A stretch of 64,000 nucleotides of DNA from Panonychus citri. Taxonomy: Eukaryota > Arthropoda > Arachnida > Trombidiformes > Tetranychidae. Position 1 is the first letter of the stretch. Each line of letters opens with the position of its first letter. Position numbers and translations under genes: made by a program. The DNA lies in the NCBI RefSeq assembly GCF_014898815.1, contig NW_026515546.1:496001-560000 (forward strand), given 5' to 3'. The notes beneath the pieces were generated by a model. That model worked only from the letters and a program-made list of their open reading frames with translations. It was not told the DNA's origin and ran no database searches. Of this stretch, positions 9,296-20,747 are shown one piece after another.

Positions 9296-9397
9296 TATTG
9301 TATTGGTGTTTTTATCGCATTCGATGTGCTTACTTAATGCAAAAACTGTGCTTATTGATTTATCGATTATTGTTACGAAAGAGAGACCTTTCGTCTG

Positions 9398-9411
9398 GAG
9401 GACGGGGGTGA
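9398..9411 (+). other. Polypurine tract (copy 1)
   Basis: GAGGACGGGGGTGA directly abuts LTR 2, as expected for the plus-strand primer. The same tract sits before LTR 3 at 11739-11752. Confidence 0.75.
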
Positions 9412-9744
9412 TGTAGCAAAATTATTGATTATTAGTTAACATTTGTTTTGTCTATGGTGTTACCATGATGATGACCATGAATATTATCATGATATCATAT
9501 CGATTATTTAATTGTTAGAATGTTCTAGAAGGTGATCATGATCATGATGTACTGATCATGATCACCTTCGGTATTATTGTAATACATTGTATTGATACAT
9601 TGTATCCATTTTCAGTCCCACTTCCCTCTTCCCTTAGTCAACATCTAACCTTGTTATGTTGTAACATTAAAGTGTTTTATAATAATTGTGTTCATATTAT
9701 TTAATATCAGTTAATATTACGGTGAATAAAGAAACTTCGTTTCA
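9412..9744 (+). repeat. LTR 2 (shared, central) of the gag-only element
   Basis: TGTAGC...TTTCA, 333 bp. Contains the longest palindrome of the three LTRs (9528-9569, perfect 17-bp arms around an 8-nt centre). Followed by a primer site TGGCGACCCAGGCAGGAT from 9747. Confidence 0.9.
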
Positions 9745-10242
9745 TTTGGCGACCCAGGCAGGATAGTGATTTCAAGTGATTTGACATTCATCATATGATA
9801 TTGATTTGATTCAATTGAATTTGTTTTACATATCAGAGATCGAGAGTTTCTGCTAATCATTTGGTTTGTTATATTGTTTTAAAAAAAAATCGTTTTAAAT
9901 TCAGAACTGATTATTCAACCTGATTAACGATTGGTAACTTGGTTCGTACATTGGACTGGTAAGTTTCTGTGTCTACTATTGTGATATAATGGAATACCCT
10001 AAGACAGCTTAAAGAGCAAGTCAGGGTGATGAAATATATCGCAATTTGAATATTAGAATAATTTTGTTATAACTGATAATATAAATATAATACCTTGAAC
10101 AGCTTCAAAAGCAAGTTGGGGTAGAAAGTATTTATCAATATATTTTGTTCTGAGATCATTTGATATCAAAGGTGTTATGAACCAGAAGGTGATTTTTGAA
10201 ATAATATAAATTGTAGAATTTGAATGATAGAGAAAAGAAAAA

Positions 10243-10767
10243 ATGTCTATTCTTCAAAATAACCTTTCACTTGAGCAAAATCTGAATGTCTATCGACTGA
10301 GTGGTGACAATGGTCAAGATATATTCGAATGGTTTGAGAATTTCGAATTCGAAACAATGGCCGTTGGTTGGGATGACGATGTTCGATTACAACGATTTCC
10401 AATGTTTATAACTGGCACGATCAAACTTTGGTATTTATCTTATGTAAAAAATAAAAATGTTGTCAACTACAGTACCATGAAAGAGATGTTACTTGGTGAT
10501 TTCGTAAACCCGAATTACGTTCAGTTGTTGGAAAATAAACTGTACCAAGGAAGACAACAGGAAAATCAGTCAGTTTTGTCTTTTATATTGGAACAAATTA
10601 AACTTTTTAAACGAATTAATGTTCAAGTGGATGAGAGGAAGGTTATTAGGTTGATCGTCCGAGGAATCAAGCCTGAAATTTCTCAATATTTTGCCCAATT
10701 CGAAATTAATTCAGTACATGATCTTTTACAAAGAGCCCAGAGAGCTGAGGCTACTTCGACGAGCTAG
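10243..10767 (+). pseudogene. gag: Gag-like protein, copy 2 (frameshifted)
   Basis: Identical to the 7899 gag up to residue about 170. A 2-bp deletion (GCTACTTCGACG against GCTACTCTTCGACG) then shifts the frame and ends the ORF after 174 residues. The lost C-terminal part remains readable in another frame to about 10868. Confidence 0.8.
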
Positions 10768-11017
10768 TGATAATGTTTATCAAAGCTCAAGTAACTCCAT
10801 CGATGGTCTGGTGATGGAGATCAATCAAATCGAAGCTAATATTGATAGATTAGCTTCTCAACTCAATTAATTAGTTTTATTGATCACTAGAAATTTGGTT
10901 AAAACGTAGGAGATGGTACCTTGTGGACTGGTTGTTGTGTCAACAGTCGCCTCCTCCTTATCCAACTCATTGCGCTATTGGTAGCAAGGGAGATGGTTCT
11001 TTTAAATTACGTGGCCG

Positions 11018-11251
11018 ATGGATCCATGGGAATTTTACATACCTTGTTCTAGTTTTAATATAATTAATTATGTGATAATCAAGTTAATGGAGATCTTATT
11101 GCAATTTCTCATTCTAACTTGGATTAATGTTTATGAAAATTTTGAGAGAATTTGTTATTTGAATGATATGTTAATGTTACCATATTATATGTTATTTATT
11201 GTTATTAATTGTATTAGCTGTTTTCTGCTTCTAACAGTAATCAAAAGATGA
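11018..11251 (+). CDS. Hydrophobic 77-residue ORF (copy 2)
   Basis: Residue-for-residue the same as the ORF at 8676-8909, again ending in the ATGA overlap (11248-11251). Recent duplicate; function unknown. Confidence 0.35.
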   Translation: MDPWEFYIPCSSFNIINYVIIKLMEILLQFLILTWINVYENFERICYLNDMLMLPYYMLFIVINCISCFLLLTVIKR

Positions 11252-11636
11252 CTTCTGAGGTGTTGAAGGATAAAAATGATAACTTCGTAAAGGTGGTAGG
11301 ATTGCCATCGATCAAATATTAACGCTGAAGAAAACATTGAAACGACCTGCTCCAAAATCAGTCAAGGAAAAGATTGAAGGTAAAATCAAAGGTAACCAGT
11401 TACTCATGAAATATGCTTATTTTCGTTGTTCGGGAATTGAAGACGAAATCAACGGTAAATTTGATCAACAAGCGAAAATTTTGGAAAAAGCTCGTGCATG
11501 TTTGTTAGAATTTTCTGCTTTGTTTAATGTTAATAAATTTGATGTACCTGAAGATGTTCTTCAGTTTATAATTTCTGAACATAATCAAGTTTATTGTAAC
11601 TCTGAATATGTAAAGATTAATATAAAGTATGAATGA
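11248..11636 (+). pseudogene. 129-residue ORF, copy 2 (frameshifted)
   Basis: Matches 8906-9295, but one G is lost in GTGGTAGGATTGCC near 11300, so the N-terminal 20 residues are out of frame with the rest. An open segment without its natural start continues to the stop at 11636. Confidence 0.7.
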
Positions 11637-11752
11637 TATTGTATTGGTGTTTTTATCGCATTCGATGTGCTTACTTAATGCAAAAACTGTGCTTATTGAT
11701 TTATCGATTATTGTTACGAAAGAGAGACCTTTCGTCTGGAGGACGGGGGTGA

Positions 11753-12079
11753 TGTAGCAAAATTATTGATTATTAGTTAACATTTGTTTTGTCTATGGTG
11801 TTACCATGATGATGACCATGAATATTATCATGATATCATATCGATTATTTAATTGTTAGAATGTTCTAGAAGGTGATCATGATGTACTGATCATGATCAC
11901 CTTCGGTATTATTGTAATACATTGTATTGATACATTGTATCTATTTTCAGTCCCACTTCCCTCTTCCCTTAGTCAACATCTAACCTTGTTATGTTGTAAC
12001 ATTAAAGTGTTTTATAATAATTGTGTTCATATTATTTAATATCAGTTAATATTACGGTGAATAAAGAAACTTCGTTTCA
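11753..12079 (+). repeat. LTR 3 of the gag-only element
   Basis: TGTAGC...TTTCA, 327 bp, with the palindrome at 11869-11904. It is followed at once by CCAA, the second copy of the target duplication, and then by hAT coding sequence. Confidence 0.9.
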
Positions 12080-12992
12080 CCAATATGCTAGGGGATCTGC
12101 ATCAAGCTCCAGGGTTGGGCTTGTTAAATAGTGTTTAAACCCGATGTTTAAGGTTCCAGTGTTATCATTCAATTGCTTCCGTCTTGCATCGTGTAAGGCC
12201 CATAGCTCTCCGTGGTCTTCTTGCAATTCATCAATTTGTGTCAAAGGTACATCACTCAACAGACTTCAGCGGTTGCTGACCACTATCCGATTGTTCTTTT
12301 GAAAATGCATCTGCAAATTTATTGCTCTGTTTAGAAAGAGTCACAATTGCACCCACGCTGTCCAAAAGTTTCTCCACCATGGAGTTTTTTTAATAGAATC
12401 GATTACAATGAGATTAATCCTGTGTGCGATGCACCATAACGGGTGAGATGTAATCAGTTTAGCAGCACTAACAATGTTTGTCGCTCCATCAGTTACCATT
12501 GTTACCAACTTTTCTTGGTCAATATTATATTCTTGCATGATATCCTTGACCGTTGTTGCAATATAATTTGCTGAGTGGGCTTCGGTCAAGGCGATGACTT
12601 TCAAACACAGACTTTTTGCACAATAAGAATCAATGTAGTGGCAAGTTAGGCCTAAATATGATCGGGAATTATAAGTATCTGTCCATACAACAAAGGTGAA
12701 CAAGAGCCAATCGATGGTTTGCAAATGTGTAGAAACAAGATCTTTTTTCCTCTGATAAATTTGCATGGTTAAATTAGTAATTGTTTTCCGTGAGGGGACA
12801 CTAACATGTTTACAGCAACTTTTTAATAGTTGGACAAATGCTGGTTCATCTACAACACTGAAGGGCTTTAACCCTTTTACGATGAACCAAACGATTGCAT
12901 TGTCCACCTGAGTCTTTTTATCACCACCTGTAAGAATAGAAGAGGAACAAATTTAAACTTTGAAATTGAGTGACAATTGTAGAGACACTTAC
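12080..12992 (-). pseudogene. hAT transposase, central part, with one intron, internally deleted
   Basis: Read on the minus strand. An intron of 65 bp is predicted at 12992-12928 (GTAAGT...TTCTTACAG). After it comes a typical hAT/ZBED stretch: VDNAIVWFIVKGLKPFSVVD, VVWTDTYNSRSY, MVTDGATNIVSAAKL and CIAHRINL, which hold the first catalytic Asp and the C..H region. The frame then shifts at about 12370 and again near 12262, where a stop interrupts. The roughly 200 residues that normally lie between the C..H motif and the dimerisation region are missing. The end (LELDADPLAYW) runs into the retroelement at 12080 and continues at 7087. It is inactive. Confidence 0.8.
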
Positions 12993-13009
12993 CTTTAAAT
13001 GATGAAATT

Positions 13010-13750
13010 TCAGCAAAGAGAGCAAAGCAATTTCATTTCAGAATAAACATTTTGCAACCAGGAATCAATCTTCGATAAACATTCGCGTGAATAGATTTCA
13101 GAGTTAACAGCACCTTTGGTTACATGAAAATACGGCTTACATAAGCCTCGTTGACCAATAGCGATCCACATTGATAGTTTAGGCCCGAATTTAGATTTTT
13201 CCTTGAATCTTATATCACCTGGAACATTTTCAATAGATTGAAATGAATATCGATTGGCACCATAAAAATTAAAACCCTCAAGATCGAAATAAGATTCATC
13301 ATCCATTATTATTTCTTTCGCGCCAATTAGTTTTCGTAACTTACGAACTCTGGTCTTTTGCCTTTGTCGTTGTTGTTGACTAACTTTTGGTCTCAATTGT
13401 CTTTTTTTAACTTCGATTCCTATTTTATTTTATACTTTTTGGCCGTACAATGATGTACATTAATTTTCCTTCCCACTGAAACTGAAACCAGGAAAAACTC
13501 GATTGTTGGTCATTCGTTCTATCTTTGCCAAATTAATATTATTAAACTTTGATTTACTCAATCCTGACCCTGGTTTTCGAATTTCGGTGATATTATTGAT
13601 TAACTTGTTATAAATTCTATAACCAGTAGCTCTAGAGACACCAAATGGCATGAATTTTTTCACTAATTCACTTTTTGTTTCATGATCAGAACTTTTTCGA
13701 ACAGTTTTGCACAAAATTTAAAGACTTCACTTTGTTTGATCTTCGACATT
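13010..13750 (-). pseudogene. Tc1/mariner-type transposase fragment
   Basis: An ATG at 13750 starts a helix-turn-helix type N-terminus. A frameshift near 13710 moves to the frame holding KKFMPFGVSRATGYRIYNKL, the DNA-binding part. After a break near 13460-13396 a DDE_3-like segment follows: KEIIMDDESYFDLEGFNFYG, which has the first catalytic Asp, and KFGPKLSMWIAIGQRG. Similarity ends near 13060, so the second Asp and the last acidic residue are absent. Dead remnant next to the hAT element; inverted repeats were not identified. Confidence 0.75.
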
Positions 13751-15234
13751 TTTGATTCTAATTGAATTTCTCATTTTTTTTCTAGGTGAGATTAATCCTA
13801 AATAGTTTATCTACAACATGATATTCATATGTTACTCAAAAGGGGTTTCTCAGTTTCTCAATTTAATAATAGTTAGACTGTGGACAGGGGCCAAATCTAG
13901 TAGAAGGGTCATTCCACTATTGACTTGAATTTAGATATGAAATCCACTCAGAAACTTTACTTTAAGAAATTTTTATCTCAAGTGATTCAATTTTCTCCTT
14001 GCCAATGGATTCATTTCGTTATTCCTGATCCAATGGTCAATGTTAATGAAGTGACAATTCATGTTCATCTAATGATGAATTAAAATTTAGGTAATTATGG
14101 ATCATTTACTAATTGTTAGTCAAATTTTTGTTCAATCAACTATAACGTGATACCATCAACTAATACGACCTTTATATATTCAATTAATCAGTTTAGTAAA
14201 CAATAGTTCATTGTGAAGTGATTAGTTACTTAAAAGATAAATCAGTTGGAGATAATTATATGCATAGATAAACTAATAATAATAATTATGAAAGAGTTGA
14301 AATGGTAATAATTAACTAGATTAAATTAGTTGCATGTTTAAATTAACTAATAGTCCCAAATAAACTTTTAATCTAAAAAACTTGTGTTCGATATAGATTA
14401 ATGAACTGTCACAATTAATACAATTTATACCTTAATTTGATCATTGATTATCTATTAAGACAAATTTTAGTTACAATTACTGATAACCTACTGTCAACTC
14501 CCACTGGTCAATTTGAAACCAAAGGAAATAAATTTATTTATATCAACTGGTCAGTTAATTGTAACAATGTTACTTTAAACCAAAACATTATAAACAACAA
14601 CAACATCAGGTATCAAATTATATATCAACATGATGTTGACGGTGAATGATATAAAATTAAATAATCAATGTCAATCTAATAAAGTTCATTATTAAAAGAA
14701 ATAAGAAGAAGATGAGAAAATAAAACTGACCAATGTCCAGATTGATAAATATTATGATGGACATAAGATAATGATTCAATCAAAATGTTTCCTTAACTGT
14801 CAATAGGTAAAGGGAATATAATTCATGATAAATTAACTAAGAGTGGGTTGAAAATGAACATGGTGATTATCAGTTAGGAAGATGACCAAAGATGACCAAA
14901 GATGATGACCAAACAGAATCGCGCCTGCTATTAAACTCTCGTTGTCTTATTTAACTTTCTTATTCAAACCTGAGTTCAGCTTTGAACAATCAACAGTTTG
15001 ATTTGCAATCAACTGATTAACCAATGTGATCTTACAAAATTCAGTTTCTCATTGATTAGTATTAACTTTACGGTGTTCAATTGATTGTCAACTATTATTG
15101 TTGATTGTTAATTTTCTGGTGTCATCAAGTTTGATTGCTCTCTCATTCCTGATTGATTAGTAGTATTATAATCACTTTAAATTTGATTGTTTCTCTGTTG
15201 AATTGAATTTCTCAAGTTTACAATTTAGTTAATC
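13751..15234. other. Intergenic region upstream of the neuropeptide gene
   Basis: AT-rich sequence. No coding exon is supported. A promoter and 5' UTR for the gene starting at 15235 presumably lie here, but I cannot place them. Confidence 0.4.
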
Positions 15235-17540
15235 ATGTGGACTTTAATTTGTGGCTATTTATTTTCAATGATTTGTATCATATCAAGTTTTTCAATTAAA
15301 TCTACAACAGATAATTATGATAGTCAACTTAATCATAATCAATTAATGTTCAATCCAGTTAGATTGTTGATCCCTTCGGACGTTGATTATAATTTACTGG
15401 ATCCCTTTGCAATTGATCAAAATTTGGTAAGTTAATTAACTCTAAATTTAATCAATATGTCAATATATTAATCAAATAGATCATCTTAAAATTAGATTAA
15501 TAACTTTACAAGAATAATTAATAAATTATTCTTGATTATTTGGTAGTTAATTAGACTGAAAAAATTTTTTTCTCTGATTAATCAAACAACTATTACGATT
15601 ATTAACATAATCAGTTGATTGGGTTAGTAATTAACAATTAGAGGTAAATAGTAATCATGAGTCGAATCAATCAGCTAATCAATTGTTATTATTTCAACAA
15701 TTAATTTTATTCAGATTACTTAAGATAACGTAATTGCTTTTTTTTACCTAATAGTTAATTGTTGGTCATTGTCAATGTCAATATTAATTAACTCTTAATT
15801 ACCTCACCAAATCGACCTTGATTAATACTATTCAATTAAGAATTGATTCAATTTTTTTTCCTCTAGAATCAGTTAATTGCTCTCATATGATTGTTAATTG
15901 TTTCCACTGATCCAATGTTACAATCCAGTTGAATTAAGTGTAAGGGAAATTTGATATTAATGATGTAAACTCTTGATTGAAATTGATCAATAAGCAACAA
16001 TTAATATTTAATTATCTCCATTATATAATAACTAAGATGACCTAGTATTTTGTATGTAATCATCGAGATTAGAACTTTTTTTTGTTCAGAACTTTCGAGG
16101 AATCGAGAAAAATAAAAACTCAAGTTCGAAGTATTTTCTTATAGTATAAAAGTTCAATGAATTAATGTCATCACTAGTTAATGTATATCATCATTATCAA
16201 AGGTTAATTAAGTTGATGAAACTTCCTGTTTGAATGACAATCAGGAACCGGAAATATTGTTGACACTCATTGATGATTATGATTAATGATTTTGTTCAGA
16301 GCAAAAAGTTTATTCTGTTACTTGTAAACCAAATCAGATTGATCTTTACATGTTAATCGTAATGTCCAACAATCAGTTGATGATAATAATAACCAACATT
16401 ATCGTTGATATGATTAACTTTAATCTATTGAATTCTCAGTTGATTTGATTAACATGTTGACAATCAGTTGATGGTTTGGATTAGTTTTGAATAACAACAA
16501 TAATAGACATGATTACATGTTAATTTTAACTGATTTCTTCTTGATTATTGTCATCTTCTTATTTAATTGTCCGAAAAAAAGAGCCATCTCATTGGCTAGA
16601 TTACGATTGATTGTTGATTTTATAATCAATTAATTTACTACCATTGTAATTTGAGGTGTAACAGTTAGCTGATTGTTATACAACTTGTAACCTGATTAAA
16701 TAAGATCTGATTGGAAACCTCTTTTAAATTGACATCCAATACAAATAGTTGCCTAATCAACTTGATGATTACCAATTTATGATCACTATTTTGTCAATTG
16801 ATTTGAATTATTTGACAATCAAGTTGTAAATTGTGATTAATGAGATTTATTTTGTTTGTTCAATTAACTAATGTCAACACTGATTGTTAAACAATCCTAG
16901 ATGATGATTGTGATCATAAATAAATGTTGACAATTAGATTAAATTGTGTGAAAGTATGATATTAATCAACAACAATCAACAAACATAGATAATTAATTTT
17001 TCCCTTGATAATCTAATTTAAATTGTTGGAAATGGTTCTTAATTGTTTCGCTAATTTTTTGTTTTCCTTTTTCATCAGAATGCCCAATCAACTATCCAAC
17101 AGAAGGACGATAATAATAATTACTATTTAAAAGGTGCAATGTTGAGGGATGCTAATGGCGAGGTGAAGGGTCAAGAGGTGGTGGATGGTCAGTCTCGAAA
17201 TTATCAGCTGATCAATCATGTTAATTATGGTGGAATCACTAAGGAAGATGATGCAAGTTTATTAGGTGATTCTGAGATTGGGATTGGAAACGATCAGGGA
17301 ACAATTAACACCGAATCGTCAATAGATCACAATCAAGACGTTCACTTATCAATCGGCAAAAAAAGGTCATCTGTGATGTTGAATAGTCTTGGATTCGCTT
17401 GGCCTAAGGCAAATAAAATGGACTCACCTCGACATTCATTAAGGTCAAGCGATGTTTCCAAAGGATTTGCCGATAAAAGTTCAGGGTCAAAGGACAATCT
17501 ATTGGTGAAATGTTTTTTTAATGGAGTTTCTTGCTTCTAA
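15235..17540 (+). CDS. Allatostatin-C-type neuropeptide precursor (two exons)
   Basis: Exon 1 is 15235-15426 and exon 2 is 17079-17540, joined in phase 0 across a GTAAGT...TTTTCATCAG intron of 1,652 bp, giving 217 residues. The start is followed by a signal peptide (LICGYLFSMICIISSFS). The protein ends in CFFNGVSCF just before the stop, the disulfide-ring C-terminus of allatostatin C/CC peptides (C-x-F-N-x-[VI]-[ST]-C-F). These peptides act on somatostatin-like receptors and can inhibit hormone or gut activity in arthropods. A convertase site GKKR lies 57 residues before the end, and no dibasic site precedes the ring. The mature peptide therefore starts there or after a single Lys/Arg. Gly in the ring replaces the more usual Pro or Ala. 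An upstream non-coding exon is possible. Confidence 0.8.
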
Positions 17541-19901
17541 TTTATCACCATCTTCTAGTTTTCTTCATCATTTGCAACAACAACAACAAAACAAACAATT
17601 AAATCAAATTCCATCACAATTAACTCGATTTTGAATCAAAATCTTCTTCTTTCAAACTTTTAATTTCTTTTCGTTTCATTTGTGATTTACTATTTTCTTG
17701 AAGCTCTATTGTTATTTATCATCTTGCAAACAATTTAACCTATTAAACAATTAAAAATTAAATTGTCATCTCCATTAATAATCAGTGTATCAACAATTAA
17801 ATCAATGAAATTGTAATAATAATAAAAAAACGTTTTCTTTTCGTCGGATATTTTACACAATGTTCATTTCTCAGAAAATCTCAATTTTAATCACAACAAT
17901 TAACCTGCAAATATTATTAATAGAAATCGTAACTCAGTTACTTCAACAAGAATCCGAGTTAACAATAATCTAATTGTAATCAAACAATTAACGAAAACAA
18001 ATGAGAATCAAAATTAATCGTTCATTTAGTTTACTTTATCACCGACAGATGGAGCCACTTAGAAGTCAACTTGATGGGAAAAAGTTGAAAATTTGTTAAT
18101 TGTTACTAATTGTTTCCATTAGTTTTCCTCATTTTTTTTAATTAAAACAAGTGAGATCACCAATCTCTTCATGATTAATTGTTAAATCAAATGAAATCCA
18201 CCTTCATAATAATGTTGATCTTTCAGCGAAACAAAATCTGTTGATTATTTGTTTTTCCAATTTTCTTGATTATGATAATATAATAACACCAACAATTAAC
18301 CTTTTTGATTGTTCAGTAACTGGTATTGTTTATTTATTAAATTATAGTTAATTGTTGAATATTTCTCATGTTTAAAAGACTAAAAAAAAGTTAACCAAAT
18401 TAGATGATGATTAAGTATAAGAGTTACAATAAATTTATATAAAACAAATGAATAGTAAATCTTGTATTCATTTTAATTGCAATTTAATGACAAATTATTC
18501 AACACAATCAATGTAGTATTAATTGTTGGTTTACTTTAATGGTTTTAATTAACACCATTTTTAAGGTAACATTTTCTGCTTCGTCAATTGTTAGTTAATC
18601 ACCAACAATCAACTAAGCCAAAAGTGTTTACAATTAGCTTAATATTAACATAATCCTAAACATCGTGACAAATTAAAGTCAATAAATATAAGATTTTTGA
18701 TAATCTGATGACTTGATTAGTTAACCAAATTGTCATCTTGATTGTTTTGCCTTTTTTTCACAATACAATTTACATGTTAATCAGTTGAAACAATCAAGTT
18801 ATCGTTAAATAATCATCAGAAACACGTTCACAGTGGTAAATGATAATCAGTTAATTTGTGTCTCAATTTGTTGATTTGATTTTTCTGTCTTCATGTTGTA
18901 AACAGAAAAACAAATCAGCAACAATTAAACTTGCAAATATTGTAACAATTTTGTAATGTGTTTTTTTTCACAATAATAATTAACAGTATTTGTAATTAAC
19001 TTCCTAGTTTATCAGTTAATTGTTCTGGTTTAAGAATTGATTGGATTCAAAGTATTGAAAACAAGAAACAACAACAAAAAATAATACAAAGTTTTTCCTG
19101 TTGGAAAATAATTTATGGACAAATTGTTGAGCAATTAATAAATTGTCTATGGCAAACAGTTGATAACTGTTATTGTTAACATGTAGTATAATTAACAAAT
19201 CAGAATATGGGAAATATTAATTACAATAATTACAAGACCTTATATGATGAGAGTAATGTAATAGTTTGACCCGGATGTTAATAGATAATGATGAGAATTT
19301 TTGATTAAAACCATTGTGATTATAATAGAATAACTTAATCATCTGATTGTAATCGTAAAAGGCTTTTTAATTAACGGGTTCATGGTTAATTCGTCCTCTT
19401 TGTCTTCATTTGTTTCATCTAATTGGTTAAATTGTCCATTATCATTTCGATTATGCTTAGTTAATCTTGACCATTTATCTTTCCACTCATATTGGGCTGG
19501 TTCCCAAATCTTTCAATTGTACTGATGATGAAAATTGACCCACTCGGACAATTAGTATATTATTATGATTGTGACTTGAGAGCAAGAGAAAAGTGTTTAT
19601 AAAACCAAGCGAGCCCAGCCCAACAATTAATTAACTGTTATCCACCATTATCACACCAATTATTGTAACAATAAAGACCAAATTAAAATGTAATATAAAA
19701 TTCAGATCACAGATTCAGGAGAAACAAAGATGAGACGAAGATGAGAACTTTGAATGTGGTAATGATTTAAAGGGGATCGGTTTCTGATTTAGTGATGATT
19801 AGAAAAATAGAATTTTTTTTTTAAAAAAAAAAGATGAACACAACTTTGTCCCGGTATCACTGCGGTTGTTGAAAGATAAATTGTCATCTTAATTGTCATA
19901 A
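17541..19901. other. Intergenic AT-rich region
   Basis: 3' flank of the neuropeptide gene with an AATAAA-type signal near 17820. Otherwise AT-rich DNA full of CAATTAA/TTAATTG words. No gene seen. Confidence 0.45.
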
Positions 19902-20747
19902 TCAGGAACAATGGATGGAAGATGGAATAACAGTTATTCTATCATTGGTAAATGTTTCTTCACTTAATGAAGAGTCTCGGTAAAAATGTTCATCGTTGGC
20001 ACAACCAGAGAAAACATTACATTCCTCTAGACTATTATCGGTATCATAAGTTTGTTTCTTATTCTTTTTCTTAATTCTTTTCTTATTCTTTTTCCTCTTG
20101 TTAGATTTGTCATCGTCATCACCATCGATTGATTCAGATTCGGATGATGAAGAATCAAGAAAATCAAGGCTAATATCAGGTTTGATTAATTTACGTCTTA
20201 ATGATCCATAGGAACAGAATGAGTTAAGACTATCAGCAAGACTTTCAGGTTGATCACTTGGAGTTGATCTTTCAGAATTAATCATCATCTCACCATGAGA
20301 ATCATTTAAAATCATTGTATCCCAAGGTAATGATGAATTTATTAGTGATGTTTTCACTTTTACAAATGATGATGATATTGATGAAGAAGATGATGATGGC
20401 GGTGATAAAGATAAACATTTGATAGGTGTCGGTGTCGGTGATTTTGATGATGAGACTATTTCACTTGTTGAAGTGACAATATTATTACTCCTGACAGGTA
20501 CCAAGGGTAATCTTGTGGTCGTTGTTGTCGTTGTTGTTGTTGTTATAGTTGATGTGTTAATATTAATCGTTATTTTATCCATTAACAAGAGATAGATAAC
20601 AATTAAAATTAATAGAAGGTCCAATTTATAAAGGCAAGTTAAACAAGTACATGAACAGTGTCCAGTAAGTTTGGATAAAATTGAAGATGATGATTGTCCA
20701 TAAGAACCATGGTCCCAGTTGTTGTAATAATGGTAAACATAATCCAT
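19902..20747 (-). CDS. Unknown single-pass membrane protein, Ser/Thr-rich and lysine-rich
   Basis: A 281-residue ORF starting at an ATG at 20747 in a good context (AAAACAAAATGG). A Cys-rich patch (CSCTCLTCLYK) precedes one hydrophobic segment (LDLLLILIVIYLLL, residues about 43-56). Next come a run of Thr, Ser/Pro-rich low complexity, a more conserved-looking part (ESLADSLNSFCSYGSLRRKL), an acidic SSSSESESIDGDDDD run and a strongly basic KRKKNKKRIKKKNKK run. No family is recognised. The palmitoylation-like Cys cluster beside the membrane segment suggests membrane association. It is unclear whether it is a single-exon gene or the main exon of a longer one. Confidence 0.5.
   Translation of the reverse strand: MDYVYHYYNNWDHGSYGQSSSSILSKLTGHCSCTCLTCLYKLDLLLILIVIYLLLMDKITININTSTITTTTTTTTTTRLPLVPVRSNNIVTSTSEIVSSSKSPTPTPIKCLSLSPPSSSSSSISSSFVKVKTSLINSSLPWDTMILNDSHGEMMINSERSTPSDQPESLADSLNSFCSYGSLRRKLIKPDISLDFLDSSSSESESIDGDDDDKSNKRKKNKKRIKKKNKKQTYDTDNSLEECNVFSGCANDEHFYRDSSLSEETFTNDRITVIPSSIHCS

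Larger units (their letters stand above)
7088..12079 (+). mobile_element. Composite gag-only LTR retroelement: LTR-gag-LTR-gag-LTR
   Basis: Three LTRs (7088-7403, 9412-9744, 11753-12079) bracket two nearly identical internal regions of about 2.0 kb. CCAA occurs immediately before the first LTR (7084-7087) and immediately after the third (12080-12083), so the whole unit behaves as one insertion. Each internal region has a primer site, a gag ORF, a 77-residue ORF, a 129-residue ORF and a purine tract, and no protease, reverse transcriptase or integrase. This matches non-autonomous TR-GAG-type elements. The tandem form may come from unequal LTR recombination or from reverse-transcription template switching. 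Confidence 0.85.
6748..12992 (-). mobile_element. Decayed hAT transposon interrupted by an LTR element
   Basis: The transposase fragments at 6886-7087 and 12080-12992 belong to one hAT (ZBED-like) transposase read on the minus strand. A TAGAGATGGGCG end, typical of hAT inverted repeats, is seen at 6748. The opposite end was not found and may be lost next to the mariner fragment. The whole 7,088-12,079 retroelement is a later insertion. Confidence 0.7.

Noticed and set aside
14437..14649. A 70-residue plus-strand ORF upstream of the neuropeptide gene
   Set aside because: Asn/Ile-rich composition matches the AT-rich background; no signal peptide, domain or splice link to the gene at 15235.
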